From contig OY969903.1 in the NCBI GenBank assembly GCA_963704405.1, forward strand, positions 2,976,001-3,040,000: a stretch of DNA of 64,000 nucleotides, read 5' to 3'. The notes beneath the pieces are model-generated. The model saw only the letters and a program-made list of their open reading frames with translations. It was not told where the DNA came from and ran no database searches. Below are positions 39,674 to 47,530 of the stretch, piece by piece. The translations under genes and the position numbers were made by a program. The number at the start of each line of letters is the position of its first letter. Positions within the stretch are counted from its first letter, which is position 1. Source of the stretch: MFD01213-c1 sp963704405 (GTDB lineage: Bacteria > Planctomycetota > Phycisphaerae > Tepidisphaerales > Tepidisphaeraceae).

Positions 39674-39842
39674 AAGGGGTGCGGGGAAACGCCCCGCATC
39701 TGATTGGTTTCTTAACGACTTGTTAAGCGATTGGTGGTAAGCAGGAAAAATCGCTGCTCATATCGCAAGGCGGGCTAATACGGGAAGCCATGAGTGGGTT
39801 TTACGTTCAGACTGCGCCAAACGGATAATCCACGGGGAACTA
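39674..39842 (+). repeat. Conserved 169-nt leader, copy 1, upstream of pilin gene 1
   Basis: This non-coding block recurs almost unchanged and at the same length at 40824-40992. It starts with a stem TGCGGGG/CCCCGCA (39680-39698), then CTTAAC-GACTT-GTTAAG (39711-39727), and ends at the ATG. It may hold the promoter and an RNA-level control element for the pilin genes. Confidence 0.65.
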
Positions 39843-40724
39843 ATGCAGGCGGCCAAGGCCGGATTCACGCTAATCGAAATGTCAATCGTGCTGGTCATCA
39901 TCGGCCTGATTGTCGGGGGCGTGCTGGTAGGGCAGGATTTAATCCGAGCCTCATACATCAGGGCCACGATCACGCAGGTGGAGCAGTTTAATACGGGAGT
40001 GAATACCTTCTATGGAAAATACGGAGCATTGCCCGGAGACATGAATGCCAGCGTGGCGACGGCATATGGGTTTGCCACGTTGGACTCGGGTGGGAACGGA
40101 AGAGGGTATGTCGCCGGAGGAGATGGCAATGGCCTCATCGACGGAATGAACTTCGGCGGGGCTTCCACCTATCCCAATAACCTTGTGCAGTTCGCGGGTG
40201 AAACGGCCATGTTCTGGTCCGATCTGACCTATGCCGGCGGGATGAACATCAATCTGATTCCCGGATCGTTTGGCAACAAGCAGTTATATTTCATATGCAA
40301 CGTCATCATGCTGGGTTCATACGCACAGGATTTAACTATTTCAGATTGGCTGGGGCCTGTGGCCAAACTCGGCGCGGGCAATTACTTCTATCCGTACGAA
40401 TCGGGCGGCACTAATTATTACGGATTATCGTACGTATCTGGAATGTCGGCAACGCTGTTTTATATGCAATCCACGCCGGCGTTGACCGCATTGCAAGCCT
40501 ATAAAATCGACGCAAAGCTCGACGATGGAATCGCGAACACCGGGAATGTTCAGGCCAATTACGTCGGTTATTCAGGCAACGCAGGCGCTATATTAAGCTC
40601 GCCCAGCGCCACGGCCGGCAGCTACACCAACACAACGTGCTTCGATTCGAGCAGCGGGCTCTATTTAACGAACTGGCAGAACGGCAACGCCGTGGCATGC
40701 GGCCTTTCATTCAAGTTTCAGTGA
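39843..40724 (+). CDS. Prepilin-like protein 1 (type IV pilin N-methylation signal)
   Basis: The 293-aa protein starts with a short leader MQAAKAG and the prepilin signal FTLIEMSIVLVIIGLIVGGV, with the Phe/Glu5 cleavage pattern of prepilin peptidase substrates. The conserved block QFNTGVNTFYGKYGALPGDM follows, then a divergent extracellular part with two Cys at the C-terminus (NTTCFDSS, AVACGLSFKFQ) that probably form a disulphide. This is the class of pilin-like proteins known from many Pseudomonadota. No assembly ATPase or prepilin peptidase is encoded here, so host machinery would be needed. It may help surface attachment or DNA transfer. Confidence 0.8.
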   Translation: MQAAKAGFTLIEMSIVLVIIGLIVGGVLVGQDLIRASYIRATITQVEQFNTGVNTFYGKYGALPGDMNASVATAYGFATLDSGGNGRGYVAGGDGNGLIDGMNFGGASTYPNNLVQFAGETAMFWSDLTYAGGMNINLIPGSFGNKQLYFICNVIMLGSYAQDLTISDWLGPVAKLGAGNYFYPYESGGTNYYGLSYVSGMSATLFYMQSTPALTALQAYKIDAKLDDGIANTGNVQANYVGYSGNAGAILSSPSATAGSYTNTTCFDSSSGLYLTNWQNGNAVACGLSFKFQ

Positions 40725-40823
40725 ATGAGTGGCATTGTGACTGCTTCGCATTCGGATGTCCGGGCGATGACTTGGCCGGCGCGAACAGGCATATGCATCG
40801 GCAATGGAATTCGGTGTGCCGGA

Positions 40824-40992
40824 AAGGGGTGCGGGGAAGCGCCCCGCATCTGATTGATTTCTTAACGACTTGTTAAGCGTTTGGTGGTAAGCAGGAAAAA
40901 TCGTTGCTCATATCGCAAGGCGGGCTAATACGGGAAGCCATGAGGGGGTTTTACGTTCAGACTGCGCCAAAAGGATAATCCATGGGGAACTA
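40824..40992 (+). repeat. Conserved 169-nt leader, copy 2, upstream of pilin gene 2
   Basis: Matches the block at 39674-39842 at equal length with few substitutions, including both hairpins, right up to the start codon. The similarity continues into the first 30 or so codons of the pilin genes and then fades. Confidence 0.65.
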
Positions 40993-41922
40993 ATGCAGGC
41001 AGGCAAGGCGGGGTTCACGCTAATCGAAATGTCGATCGTGCTGGTGGTCATCGGCCTTGTCGTCGGCGGCGTGTTGGTGGGTCAGGATTTGATCCGTGCT
41101 GCTTATGTGCGCGCGCAGATTTCGCAAATCGAGAGTTTCAGGACCGGTGTGAATACGTTTTATGGAAAGTATCAGGCGCTCCCAGGGGATATGAACGCAT
41201 CTACCGCCGCATCGTTCGGGTTTGCCGTGCGTGGCACTGACCCTGGGCAAGGTGACGGCAACGGGATAATTGAAAATAACTGGAATCCGACAACCGCCAA
41301 GGGCAATGGGCCAATGCTTGGGGGCGAGATGGGGATGTTCTGGGTCGATTTAACATCCGCAAATGGCTTGAATATCAATCTGATCCAAGGAAGCTTCAGC
41401 ACAGCAAGTATTACTTCGGATATGTACTTGTCCTTGTTCGGTTGCGGCGATATGCCGGGGATCAGCCTATTTCTGCCACCCGCAAAGATCGGTCGTGGCA
41501 ACTATATATCAGTATGGAGCGGAGGGCCGGTTCGGGCAAATGATTATAATCAACCCAGCAACGGCATAAACTACTTCGATATTACCGCAGGGGATTGGGA
41601 CGGTTTGGGTTGCATCGGCGGATACCAATACAACAGCATACCGGTTGCCGAAGCCTATTCAATTGACAGCAAAATAGACGATGGCAGGCCACAGAGCGGC
41701 AGAGTGCTGGCCATCGGCGGAGGTCAAAGCTACAACTGGGTCGGTGACTTTGAAGTGGCACCCAATGAACTTTTGCCAGTGACACCTGGTGACGGTATCG
41801 CGACGCCCGGTACGCCAGCAACCTGCTACGACAATGACGGCGGGCCGGGCGCGACGGAACATTACTCCGTGGAACAGAACCATGGGGCGGGCGGAAACTG
41901 CTCGTTGTCATTCCAATTTTAA
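40993..41922 (+). CDS. Prepilin-like protein 2
   Basis: The 309-aa protein is a paralogue of the preceding pilin: MQAGKAG, then FTLIEMSIVLVVIGLVVGGV and SFRTGVNTFYGKYQALPGDM are nearly identical, but the rest diverges strongly. Conserved landmarks remain: GDGNGII, AYSIDSKIDDG, a Cys pair near the C-terminus (PATCYDND, GNCSLSFQF). The two genes look like a tandem duplication followed by diversification of the exposed domain. A role in adhesion or recipient recognition is an inference. Confidence 0.8.
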   Translation: MQAGKAGFTLIEMSIVLVVIGLVVGGVLVGQDLIRAAYVRAQISQIESFRTGVNTFYGKYQALPGDMNASTAASFGFAVRGTDPGQGDGNGIIENNWNPTTAKGNGPMLGGEMGMFWVDLTSANGLNINLIQGSFSTASITSDMYLSLFGCGDMPGISLFLPPAKIGRGNYISVWSGGPVRANDYNQPSNGINYFDITAGDWDGLGCIGGYQYNSIPVAEAYSIDSKIDDGRPQSGRVLAIGGGQSYNWVGDFEVAPNELLPVTPGDGIATPGTPATCYDNDGGPGATEHYSVEQNHGAGGNCSLSFQF

Positions 41923-41986
41923 CCACGTTGAATGAAGTGGCGCTTGCCCGCGGGCGCAAAGCGATGGCCCCGTAAATGCGCATCGT

Positions 41987-42157
41987 CTATTCCACCTGGT
42001 CGTAGAGTGTCGGGATGGCGCCAATCGCCATGTTCTGTTCGTCCTGGTCGAAATGGTTGCACACTTCGGAGGTTTCCTCCGGCGCTGTAATGAACATCTT
42101 CTGCATCGCGTTGAGGCTGACGTGAATGCCGCATTGGAGTATTGCGTCGTGTTTCAT
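41987..42157 (-). CDS. Small backbone protein, 56 aa
   Basis: From ATG 42157 (AAAGGA in front) the frame reads MKHDAILQCGIHVSLNAMQK MFITAPEETSEVCNH, ending at 41987. It is soluble and has two Cys. I do not know its function. The longer open frame upstream has no ribosome site and would overlap the next gene. Confidence 0.55.
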   Translation of the reverse strand: MKHDAILQCGIHVSLNAMQKMFITAPEETSEVCNHFDQDEQNMAIGAIPTLYDQVE

Positions 42158-42218
42158 GTTAAGGTCCTTTCCATGAGCGAGGGCGGGCCTCTCGACCCGC
42201 CCGGTTAGTGTTGAAGAG

Positions 42219-42431
42219 CTATTCCTTCGTCTCATTAGGAAGGCAGAGGGTGAGTCTGCCATCGAGCGGGATGGCGTCGAGATAGACATTGAAGCCCTTC
42301 CCGTTCTTCGTGGGCCAAGCCGCACCAATCCGAGTAAAAAAGCCCTTTTCGCCCTCCTTGCCACGAATCTGATAGACGATATGGCTGGGTGATTTTGACG
42401 TAGCGGTTTTCGTTTCGTTGGTATTGCTCAT
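42219..42431 (-). CDS. Conserved small backbone protein, 70 aa
   Basis: The protein contains HIVYQIRGKEGEKGFFTRIG, AAWPTKNGKGFNVYLDAIPL and DGRLTLCLP. This is a recurring small-protein pattern on conjugative plasmids and elements, where it often sits near ardC or relaxase genes. Function unassigned. A GGAG ribosome site lies upstream of the ATG. Confidence 0.7.
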   Translation of the reverse strand: MSNTNETKTATSKSPSHIVYQIRGKEGEKGFFTRIGAAWPTKNGKGFNVYLDAIPLDGRLTLCLPNETKE

Positions 42432-42768
42432 AAAGATTCTCCTTCGCTTTTAAGTTTGGGACCGCGACCTTCGCGGCCTGACGGGACGTGACCAGAAGCC
42501 GGCAAGTTCGGGCGCAGCGCACCGGGCAACGTGCGAAAATTGGGGGCGACCTCCAGGGGGAACCGATTTTCCTCTTGCCCGGCCCGGCGATGGGCTTCAG
42601 CGTCCCCGTCCAATGGTGCGTGGTGCGTTCCCTAAATGAACGATGAGAAGACATTTCTTCTGAGCAATCCCGAAATGTGTTCCCTCGCCACAGCGATCAC
42701 CCCGTCGTTTGTCACAATGGTGAGTGTTCAACGGCTTGCATCGCGTTAACGATTCTTAAACCGTTTGT
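42432..42768. other. Intergenic region upstream of the relaxase, candidate oriT
   Basis: No gene supported. The stretch holds several GC-rich short inverted repeats (for example CCGCGACCTTCGCGG near 42460) and a run near 42713-42765 with a GTTAACGATT word. Transfer origins of MobF systems are usually next to the relaxase gene, so an oriT is expected here, but I cannot identify the nic site. Confidence 0.35.
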
Positions 42769-43785
42769 GTGATAGGCTCCAAGATGCTTCGCATTGTCCC
42801 GAATGTCTCAGCGGCCGGGGCGAAGAGCTACTTCACAACGGCCGATTATTTCGCACCTGGCCAGCAGGAACTCAAAGGCGTCTGGCATGGGAAAGGTGCC
42901 GCTCGCCTTGGACTTAGCGGCGAAATCGAGCAGAAGGATTGGGATGCGCTGTGCGACAACCGCCATCCGGCAACGGGCGAGAAGCTGACATCGCGGCAGA
43001 AATCAGATCGGAGAATTGGGTACGACTTCAATTTTCACGTTCCCAAGAGCGTTTCGATCCTCTACGGGATCACGGGCGATCCACGCATCCTGACCGCATT
43101 CCGGGAGAGCGTCCACGAAACCATGTGCGACATGGAAAACGAAGCCAAGACCCGTGTGCGCAAGGCCGGCAAGAATGAAGATCGCGTGACCGGCGAATTT
43201 ATATGGGGCGAGCATGTGCATTTTACGTCGCGCCCGATCGGCGGGGAACCTGACCCCCACCTCCACGCCCATTGCTTCGTCGGGAACCAGACGTTCGACC
43301 CTATCGAGAACCGCTGGAAAGCACTCCAACTCGGCGATATCAAAGAATCCGCGCCCCTGTTTGAGGCGCGATTTCACTCGCGCCTGTCGCTGCGTCTGGC
43401 GGAACTGGGTCTTCCGATCGCGCGAACCGCCAAGGGCTGGGAGATTGAAAGCATCCCTTCGTCGGCCATCGGCAAATTCTCCCGTCGGACAGCACAGATC
43501 GAAGAACTGGCGGCAAGGAAAGGGATCACCGACCCGCGCGAAAAATCCGAACTCGGCGCAAAAACCCGGGAGCGCAAGCAGAAGCAGCTGACCATGGATG
43601 AACTGCGCCGGAGCTGGCGTGCCCGGCTGTCGGATGATGAGCGGGCCGGGATTGCGGAGACTGCCGAGCGGCTGGGCAGCACGCCTGTGCCGAAGAATTC
43701 CCAAGCTGCCGAACGCGCGGCAAAACTCGCGGTGGATCATTGTTTCGAGCAAGTCCGTAGTGCCGGAGCGGATGCTGCTTGCTGA
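42769..43785 (+). CDS. MobF relaxase (TrwC/TraI), N-terminal relaxase domain, frameshifted
   Basis: The 338-aa frame carries the MobF relaxase domain: an N-terminal KSYFTTADYF with candidate catalytic tyrosines, RIGYDFNFHVPKSVSILYGI, EHVHFTSRPIGGEPDPHLHA and HCFVGNQTF with the three-His metal site (about residues 163-167). It nicks oriT DNA and stays attached to the transferred strand. After about 43755 the coding sense jumps to another frame (CFEQ, then KSVVPERMLLAEA), so the relaxase and helicase domains, normally one protein, are separated here. One extra base or two lost bases would do this. Confidence 0.88.
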   Translation: MIGSKMLRIVPNVSAAGAKSYFTTADYFAPGQQELKGVWHGKGAARLGLSGEIEQKDWDALCDNRHPATGEKLTSRQKSDRRIGYDFNFHVPKSVSILYGITGDPRILTAFRESVHETMCDMENEAKTRVRKAGKNEDRVTGEFIWGEHVHFTSRPIGGEPDPHLHAHCFVGNQTFDPIENRWKALQLGDIKESAPLFEARFHSRLSLRLAELGLPIARTAKGWEIESIPSSAIGKFSRRTAQIEELAARKGITDPREKSELGAKTRERKQKQLTMDELRRSWRARLSDDERAGIAETAERLGSTPVPKNSQAAERAAKLAVDHCFEQVRSAGADAAC

Positions 43786-45292
43786 GGCGATGAAGCGAAG
43801 CTTTGGAGAAGCGACGGTCGAAGAAACCATGCAGGCGTTGCGCGATCAGGACATTATTGTTGGCGAGAAAGAGGGGAGGCGGTATGCCACCACGCGGACA
43901 GTCCTTGCCGAAGAGCAGCGGATGATCGCGTTCGCGAAAAACGGTCGCGGAGCGTGCGAACCGCTCGGCGACGGTGCCCACGTCTTCCATCGCGACTGGC
44001 TGAATGACGGTCAGCGTCGCGCGGTGGAGCATGTCCTGGAATCGACCGATCGAGTGATTTTGATCAGAGGCATCGCCGGCACCGGCAAGACGACCATGAT
44101 GTCAGAAGCCACCGAAGCGATTGAAGCGCGGGGCAAGCGAGTGTTCACATTCGCACCCTCAGCGGACGCCAGTAGAGGCGTGCTGCGAAAAGAAGGGTTC
44201 ACCAATGCGGACACGGTCGCCATGCTCCTTAAAAATGAAAGGCTCCATGAGGAGATGAAGGGGCAGGTTATATGGATCGACGAGGCCTCATTGCTCAGTG
44301 GCCCCACGATCCGGCAGCTGTTTGATCTGGCGGATCGATTGGATGCCCGCATGATTCTGATGGGCGATCATCGCCAGCACGGTTCGGTTGAACGGGGCGC
44401 TGCGCTGCGTCTACTCGAAACCGAAGCGGGCCTGATTCCGGCTGAGATCAAAACAATCCAGCGCCAGCGCGACGAGTATCGCGAGGCGATCAAGGCGCTA
44501 GCTGATGGCAAAACGGCACAGGGCTTTGGGCAGCTTGACCGCCTGGGATGGATCAGGGAAGTCCCCGACGAGGAACGGTACAAGCTTTTGGCCCACGATT
44601 ACGTCGCCGCCATCAACGAAGGAAAATCGGCTCTTGTGGTAAGTCCCACCCATGCTGAGGCACGCCTCGTCACCAGCAAAATCAGGGAAGAATTGCGGCG
44701 TGAGAAGAAGCTGGGTGCTGAAGAGCGCCAGTTCCGCGTGCTACAAAACGCAAACCTGACGCGGGTGGAGCGGGGTGAGGCGGAGAATTATCTGCCCGGT
44801 GATACGCTCGAATATCACCAGAACGCAAAAGGATTCCGCAAGGGGCAGCGCGTGGTAGTGGGTGACGCACCAGTAAAGCTGGAGCAAGCCGACCGGTTCA
44901 CGGCGTTCCGGCCCAGCGTGCTTTCGCTCTCGCAAAATGACCTGATCCGTATTACCCAAAACGGAAAGACGGTGGACGGCAAACACCGGCTCAACAATGG
45001 GGCAATCTATAAGGTAAAGGGCTTCACCGCTGCCGGCGACATTCGACTGAAAAACGGCTGGACTCTCGATAAAAACTTCGGGCACTTCACCCAGGGTTAT
45101 GCCGTGACCAGCCAGGCGAGTCAGGGAAAAACGGTTGATCGCGTCTTTATCGGCGTTTCGTCGATGTCATTCCGGGCGGCGAGCCGCGAAGGATTTTATG
45201 TGGCCGCTTCGCGGCGCGCGATACTGCACGCATCTACACCGATGACCGGGAATCACTGCTTCAGGCAGTCACACAAACCGAAGATCGCATGA
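43772..45292 (+). CDS. MobF relaxase, helicase domain, frameshifted from the relaxase part
   Basis: This frame encodes the SF1 helicase half of TrwC/TraI: DWLNDGQRRAVEHVL, IRGIAGTGKTTMMSEATEAI (Walker A), VIWIDEASLLS (Walker B), ILMGDHRQHGSVERGAAL, and a C-terminal UvrD-like GYAVTSQASQGKTVDRVFIG. The open frame begins earlier (43598), but only the sequence from about 43757 is homologous. At the end, YVAASRRAILHAS departs from the expected YVAASRARxxxxIYTD pattern, which is found in another frame from about 45225, so a second frameshift lies near 45205-45225. Confidence 0.85.
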   Translation: MLLAEAMKRSFGEATVEETMQALRDQDIIVGEKEGRRYATTRTVLAEEQRMIAFAKNGRGACEPLGDGAHVFHRDWLNDGQRRAVEHVLESTDRVILIRGIAGTGKTTMMSEATEAIEARGKRVFTFAPSADASRGVLRKEGFTNADTVAMLLKNERLHEEMKGQVIWIDEASLLSGPTIRQLFDLADRLDARMILMGDHRQHGSVERGAALRLLETEAGLIPAEIKTIQRQRDEYREAIKALADGKTAQGFGQLDRLGWIREVPDEERYKLLAHDYVAAINEGKSALVVSPTHAEARLVTSKIREELRREKKLGAEERQFRVLQNANLTRVERGEAENYLPGDTLEYHQNAKGFRKGQRVVVGDAPVKLEQADRFTAFRPSVLSLSQNDLIRITQNGKTVDGKHRLNNGAIYKVKGFTAAGDIRLKNGWTLDKNFGHFTQGYAVTSQASQGKTVDRVFIGVSSMSFRAASREGFYVAASRRAILHASTPMTGNHCFRQSHKPKIA

Positions 45293-45429
45293 GCGCCATC
45301 GAGTTCCTTGCCGCTCGCGACCAACGCGATCGCGGAGAATGCATTCGGCGTATGGAGCGGCAGCGGCAAATGGAGCGTGACGCGGCACGTTCAGTGCAGG
45401 AAAGAGAGGCGATGATTTATGACCGGTAA
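45212..45429 (+). pseudogene. C-terminal tail of the MobF relaxase in a third frame
   Basis: After the second shift the sense continues as RIYTDDRESLLQAVTQTEDR, then a basic helix (CIRRMERQRQMERDAA) to a TAA at 45427-45429. This overlaps the ATG of the next gene as ATGACCGGTAA, which is the expected arrangement for the intact gene and supports the reconstruction. Confidence 0.6.
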
Positions 45430-45832
45430 CCAGACACTCCAGAAATTCGCCAGCCGATTTGGCGAGGGAACTGACGCGCCAGCGGCAACCGATACCGAAG
45501 GCACCGAAGACCTTGGCGCGTTCGGGTTTCTGCGCGGAACTTCAGACCGTGCCGAAATGCTCGAATTGAAAAAGAAGACCGGAAACATCCGCGCCATCGG
45601 ATACGGCTGGATTCAGAAGGTGGATTACGATCCATCGACCGGCATCACGCTTCACGCCGGCGACGAGAAAATCGTCATCAAGGGACGCAATCTAAACGTC
45701 GTGGCCCGACAGCAAGCGAGTTTGCTGGGCGGAATCCTGCGTCACCATGTTCCGTGGATTTGCGAGTCGGACCAAAGCACAACCCTTCAAGCCGACAAGC
45801 AGACGGTTGTAGTCGAAAAAATCGAATGGTAG
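45419..45832 (+). CDS. Protein downstream of the relaxase, unknown
   Basis: A 137-aa soluble protein. The C-terminal part (TGNIRAIGYGWIQKVDYDPS, TGITLHAGDEKIVIKGRNLN, VVARQQASLLGGILRHHVPW) looks like a small beta-rich domain, probably related to accessory proteins that sit behind MobF relaxases. Its start overlaps the reconstructed relaxase stop, so it is in the transfer operon. Function not known. Confidence 0.6.
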   Translation: MTGNQTLQKFASRFGEGTDAPAATDTEGTEDLGAFGFLRGTSDRAEMLELKKKTGNIRAIGYGWIQKVDYDPSTGITLHAGDEKIVIKGRNLNVVARQQASLLGGILRHHVPWICESDQSTTLQADKQTVVVEKIEW

Positions 45833-45886
45833 CAAGCCGGTTGCGATTCGTGACTAAATACCGGGGATCGGACAAGTGTGGCTGCC

Positions 45887-46795
45887 TTACCAGATTTCGT
45901 CGTTCAAATAAAGATGTTGATCGACCGCGCCACGGAAAACCTTGAGCCAATTGTCCATTAAGTAATCTATATCAGGCCTCTCCGATGGATCTTCTTGAAG
46001 CATTCTATTCAATAGGCTTGCGATGCCAGCACCAATCTCACCGGAAATTCGTTCGACTCTATCGAGAACTATCGGGTCTGTGTAGTCATCGGCCTGTCGC
46101 TGAGGATTTTTACCCGTGAACAATTCAGCAAGAAGCAATCCAAGTTGGTAAATGTCCGATTTAGCAATTACTACCGGTTCCTTGCGTAAATATTTTCGAA
46201 GTTCTGGCGTGCGGCAACGTAACGGCATGCCTGGGCCGTGACTAATTTTTATCATTTCGCGATCATTATCGTCGTCCGTAATCGGCGACCGTTTGATTAA
46301 CCCGAAATCTCCGAGAACGCACGAGAGGCCCTTGATGAACACATTCTCAGCTTTTATGTCGCGATGGACGACCTTTGGGTTCTGACTTTGCAAAAAGCGA
46401 ACTGCCGACAAGAGTTGAATTGAGTAGGTCAACCGCTCGGTTACCAATGCCCTGTTGTTGTCGATAATTTTTCGTAGCGTCAATGGAAGATATTCCGCCA
46501 CGACAAACGGATTTTCACCATAATAAGTGCCCTCGTCGTAAATGCGCATGATCGCGGGATGCGATACGCCTCGGAGAAAGCGCGCCTCATCCAGAAACCG
46601 CTTTTTGGCTTCGGGGGTAGATATTCGTCGAAAAACTTTTATGGCGAAGGGGATGCCGTGATTCGGGCCAGAAGTGCAAACAGCCAGGAACGTGGCAGCG
46701 TTTCGACCCGGGGCCAAAAGGCGGACCGCCTGATACCATTCCCCTGAGTCTGCATTTATGGCCTTCCATCGCTCCAGTTCGAAATGGTCAGACAT
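45887..46795 (-). CDS. Serine/threonine protein kinase
   Basis: The 302-aa protein is a Hanks-type kinase: a Gly-poor N-lobe loop (RLLAPGRNAATFLAV), FAIKVFRR with the ATP-binding Lys, VVHRDIKAENVFI catalytic loop, LGDFGLIKR (DFG), CRTPELRKYL (APE-like) and a C-lobe with SDIYQLGLLLAELFTGKNP and DPSERPDIDYL. No transmembrane segment or sensor domain is seen. ATG 46795 is preferred (GAGG upstream). It lies alone on the minus strand between the transfer genes and a toxin-antitoxin locus. Substrates unknown; an abortive-infection role is possible but unproven. Confidence 0.85.
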   Translation of the reverse strand: MSDHFELERWKAINADSGEWYQAVRLLAPGRNAATFLAVCTSGPNHGIPFAIKVFRRISTPEAKKRFLDEARFLRGVSHPAIMRIYDEGTYYGENPFVVAEYLPLTLRKIIDNNRALVTERLTYSIQLLSAVRFLQSQNPKVVHRDIKAENVFIKGLSCVLGDFGLIKRSPITDDDNDREMIKISHGPGMPLRCRTPELRKYLRKEPVVIAKSDIYQLGLLLAELFTGKNPQRQADDYTDPIVLDRVERISGEIGAGIASLLNRMLQEDPSERPDIDYLMDNWLKVFRGAVDQHLYLNDEIW

Positions 46796-46916
46796 TTTCG
46801 ATACCTCGTGTTGTGGTCGCGTCGAGGCGGATTGTAACAAGAGGTGGGATCGAATCGAGTTGCGTTAAGTTCACACATCGCTCGAATATTGGGTCGCGAG
46901 CAAATCGGTGTTAAAT

Positions 46917-46944
46917 GTAAGTCATAAAGGACGTTATGACTTAC
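46917..46944. promoter_or_regulatory. Operator palindrome of the toxin-antitoxin-recombinase operon
   Basis: GTAAGTCATAA and TTATGACTTAC are perfect 11-bp inverted arms with a 6-bp spacer. They lie 69 bp upstream of the antitoxin start, where a ribbon-helix-helix antitoxin would autoregulate. Confidence 0.65.
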
Positions 46945-47012
46945 TAACTTGCCGATTGCGCTGCGGTGTATTCTGTGATAGTCATCAGGAATACAAAGCA
47001 ATCGGAGGGAAC

Positions 47013-47249
47013 ATGAAGAAGGTCAACGTAACCTGTCGGCTCGATAGCGAAGCGGTCGCATTCCTGGACACGCTCGGTGCCAATCTGGATCGAGACCGCA
47101 GCTACCTGATTAAGGATGCGGTCAACCGGTACATCGCCACCCATCGCTGGCAGATAGAGGAAATTGAACGGGGCATCGCCGAAGCGGACGCCGGAGATTT
47201 CGCCTCGGCGAGCAAGGTTGAAGCGATGTTCGCCAAGCTGACCAAATGA
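47013..47249 (+). CDS. Ribbon-helix-helix antitoxin (ParD/CopG-like)
   Basis: The 78-aa protein starts MKKVNVTCRLDSEAVAFLDT with a short beta strand and two helices (LGANLDRDRSYLIKDAVNRY), the ribbon-helix-helix fold, and ends with an acidic toxin-binding helix (EEIERGIAEADAGDFASASK). GGAGGG precedes the ATG at 47013; the longer open frame from 46908 lacks this. Its stop overlaps the toxin start as ATGA. It should bind the palindrome upstream. Confidence 0.88.
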   Translation: MKKVNVTCRLDSEAVAFLDTLGANLDRDRSYLIKDAVNRYIATHRWQIEEIERGIAEADAGDFASASKVEAMFAKLTK

Positions 47250-47530
47250 AAATCCGCTGGCTGAACCGAGCCACAGAGTCCCTGATAGCCATTCACAACC
47301 ACATCGCGGATGACAATCCGGCGGCAGCAAAGAGAGCAGCCCTCCGCGTTCGTGTGGCCACCGAACGGCTCGCCATGTTTCCGCTGTCTGGGCGACTCGG
47401 AGAAGTGGCCGGCACAAGGGAACTCATCGTCCCGGGCACACCTTATATCGTGACCTACCGAATCATGGGTGAGGAGGTGCAAATCCTCAGAGTATTTCAC
47501 GACGCGCAACAAAGGCAATTTGTGTCATGA
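47246..47530 (+). CDS. ParE/RelE-family toxin
   Basis: The 94-aa protein shows the ParE/RelE pattern: IRWLNRATESLIAIHNHIAD, ALRVRVATERLAMFPLSGRL, GTRELIVPGTPYIVTYRIMG and a final VQILRVFHDAQQRQ strand-helix. ParE members poison gyrase and RelE members cleave mRNA; the subtype cannot be told with certainty, though the PGTPYIVTYR block is ParE-like. It overlaps both the antitoxin and the recombinase gene by 4 bp, an unusual three-gene coupling. Confidence 0.88.
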   Translation: MKIRWLNRATESLIAIHNHIADDNPAAAKRAALRVRVATERLAMFPLSGRLGEVAGTRELIVPGTPYIVTYRIMGEEVQILRVFHDAQQRQFVS

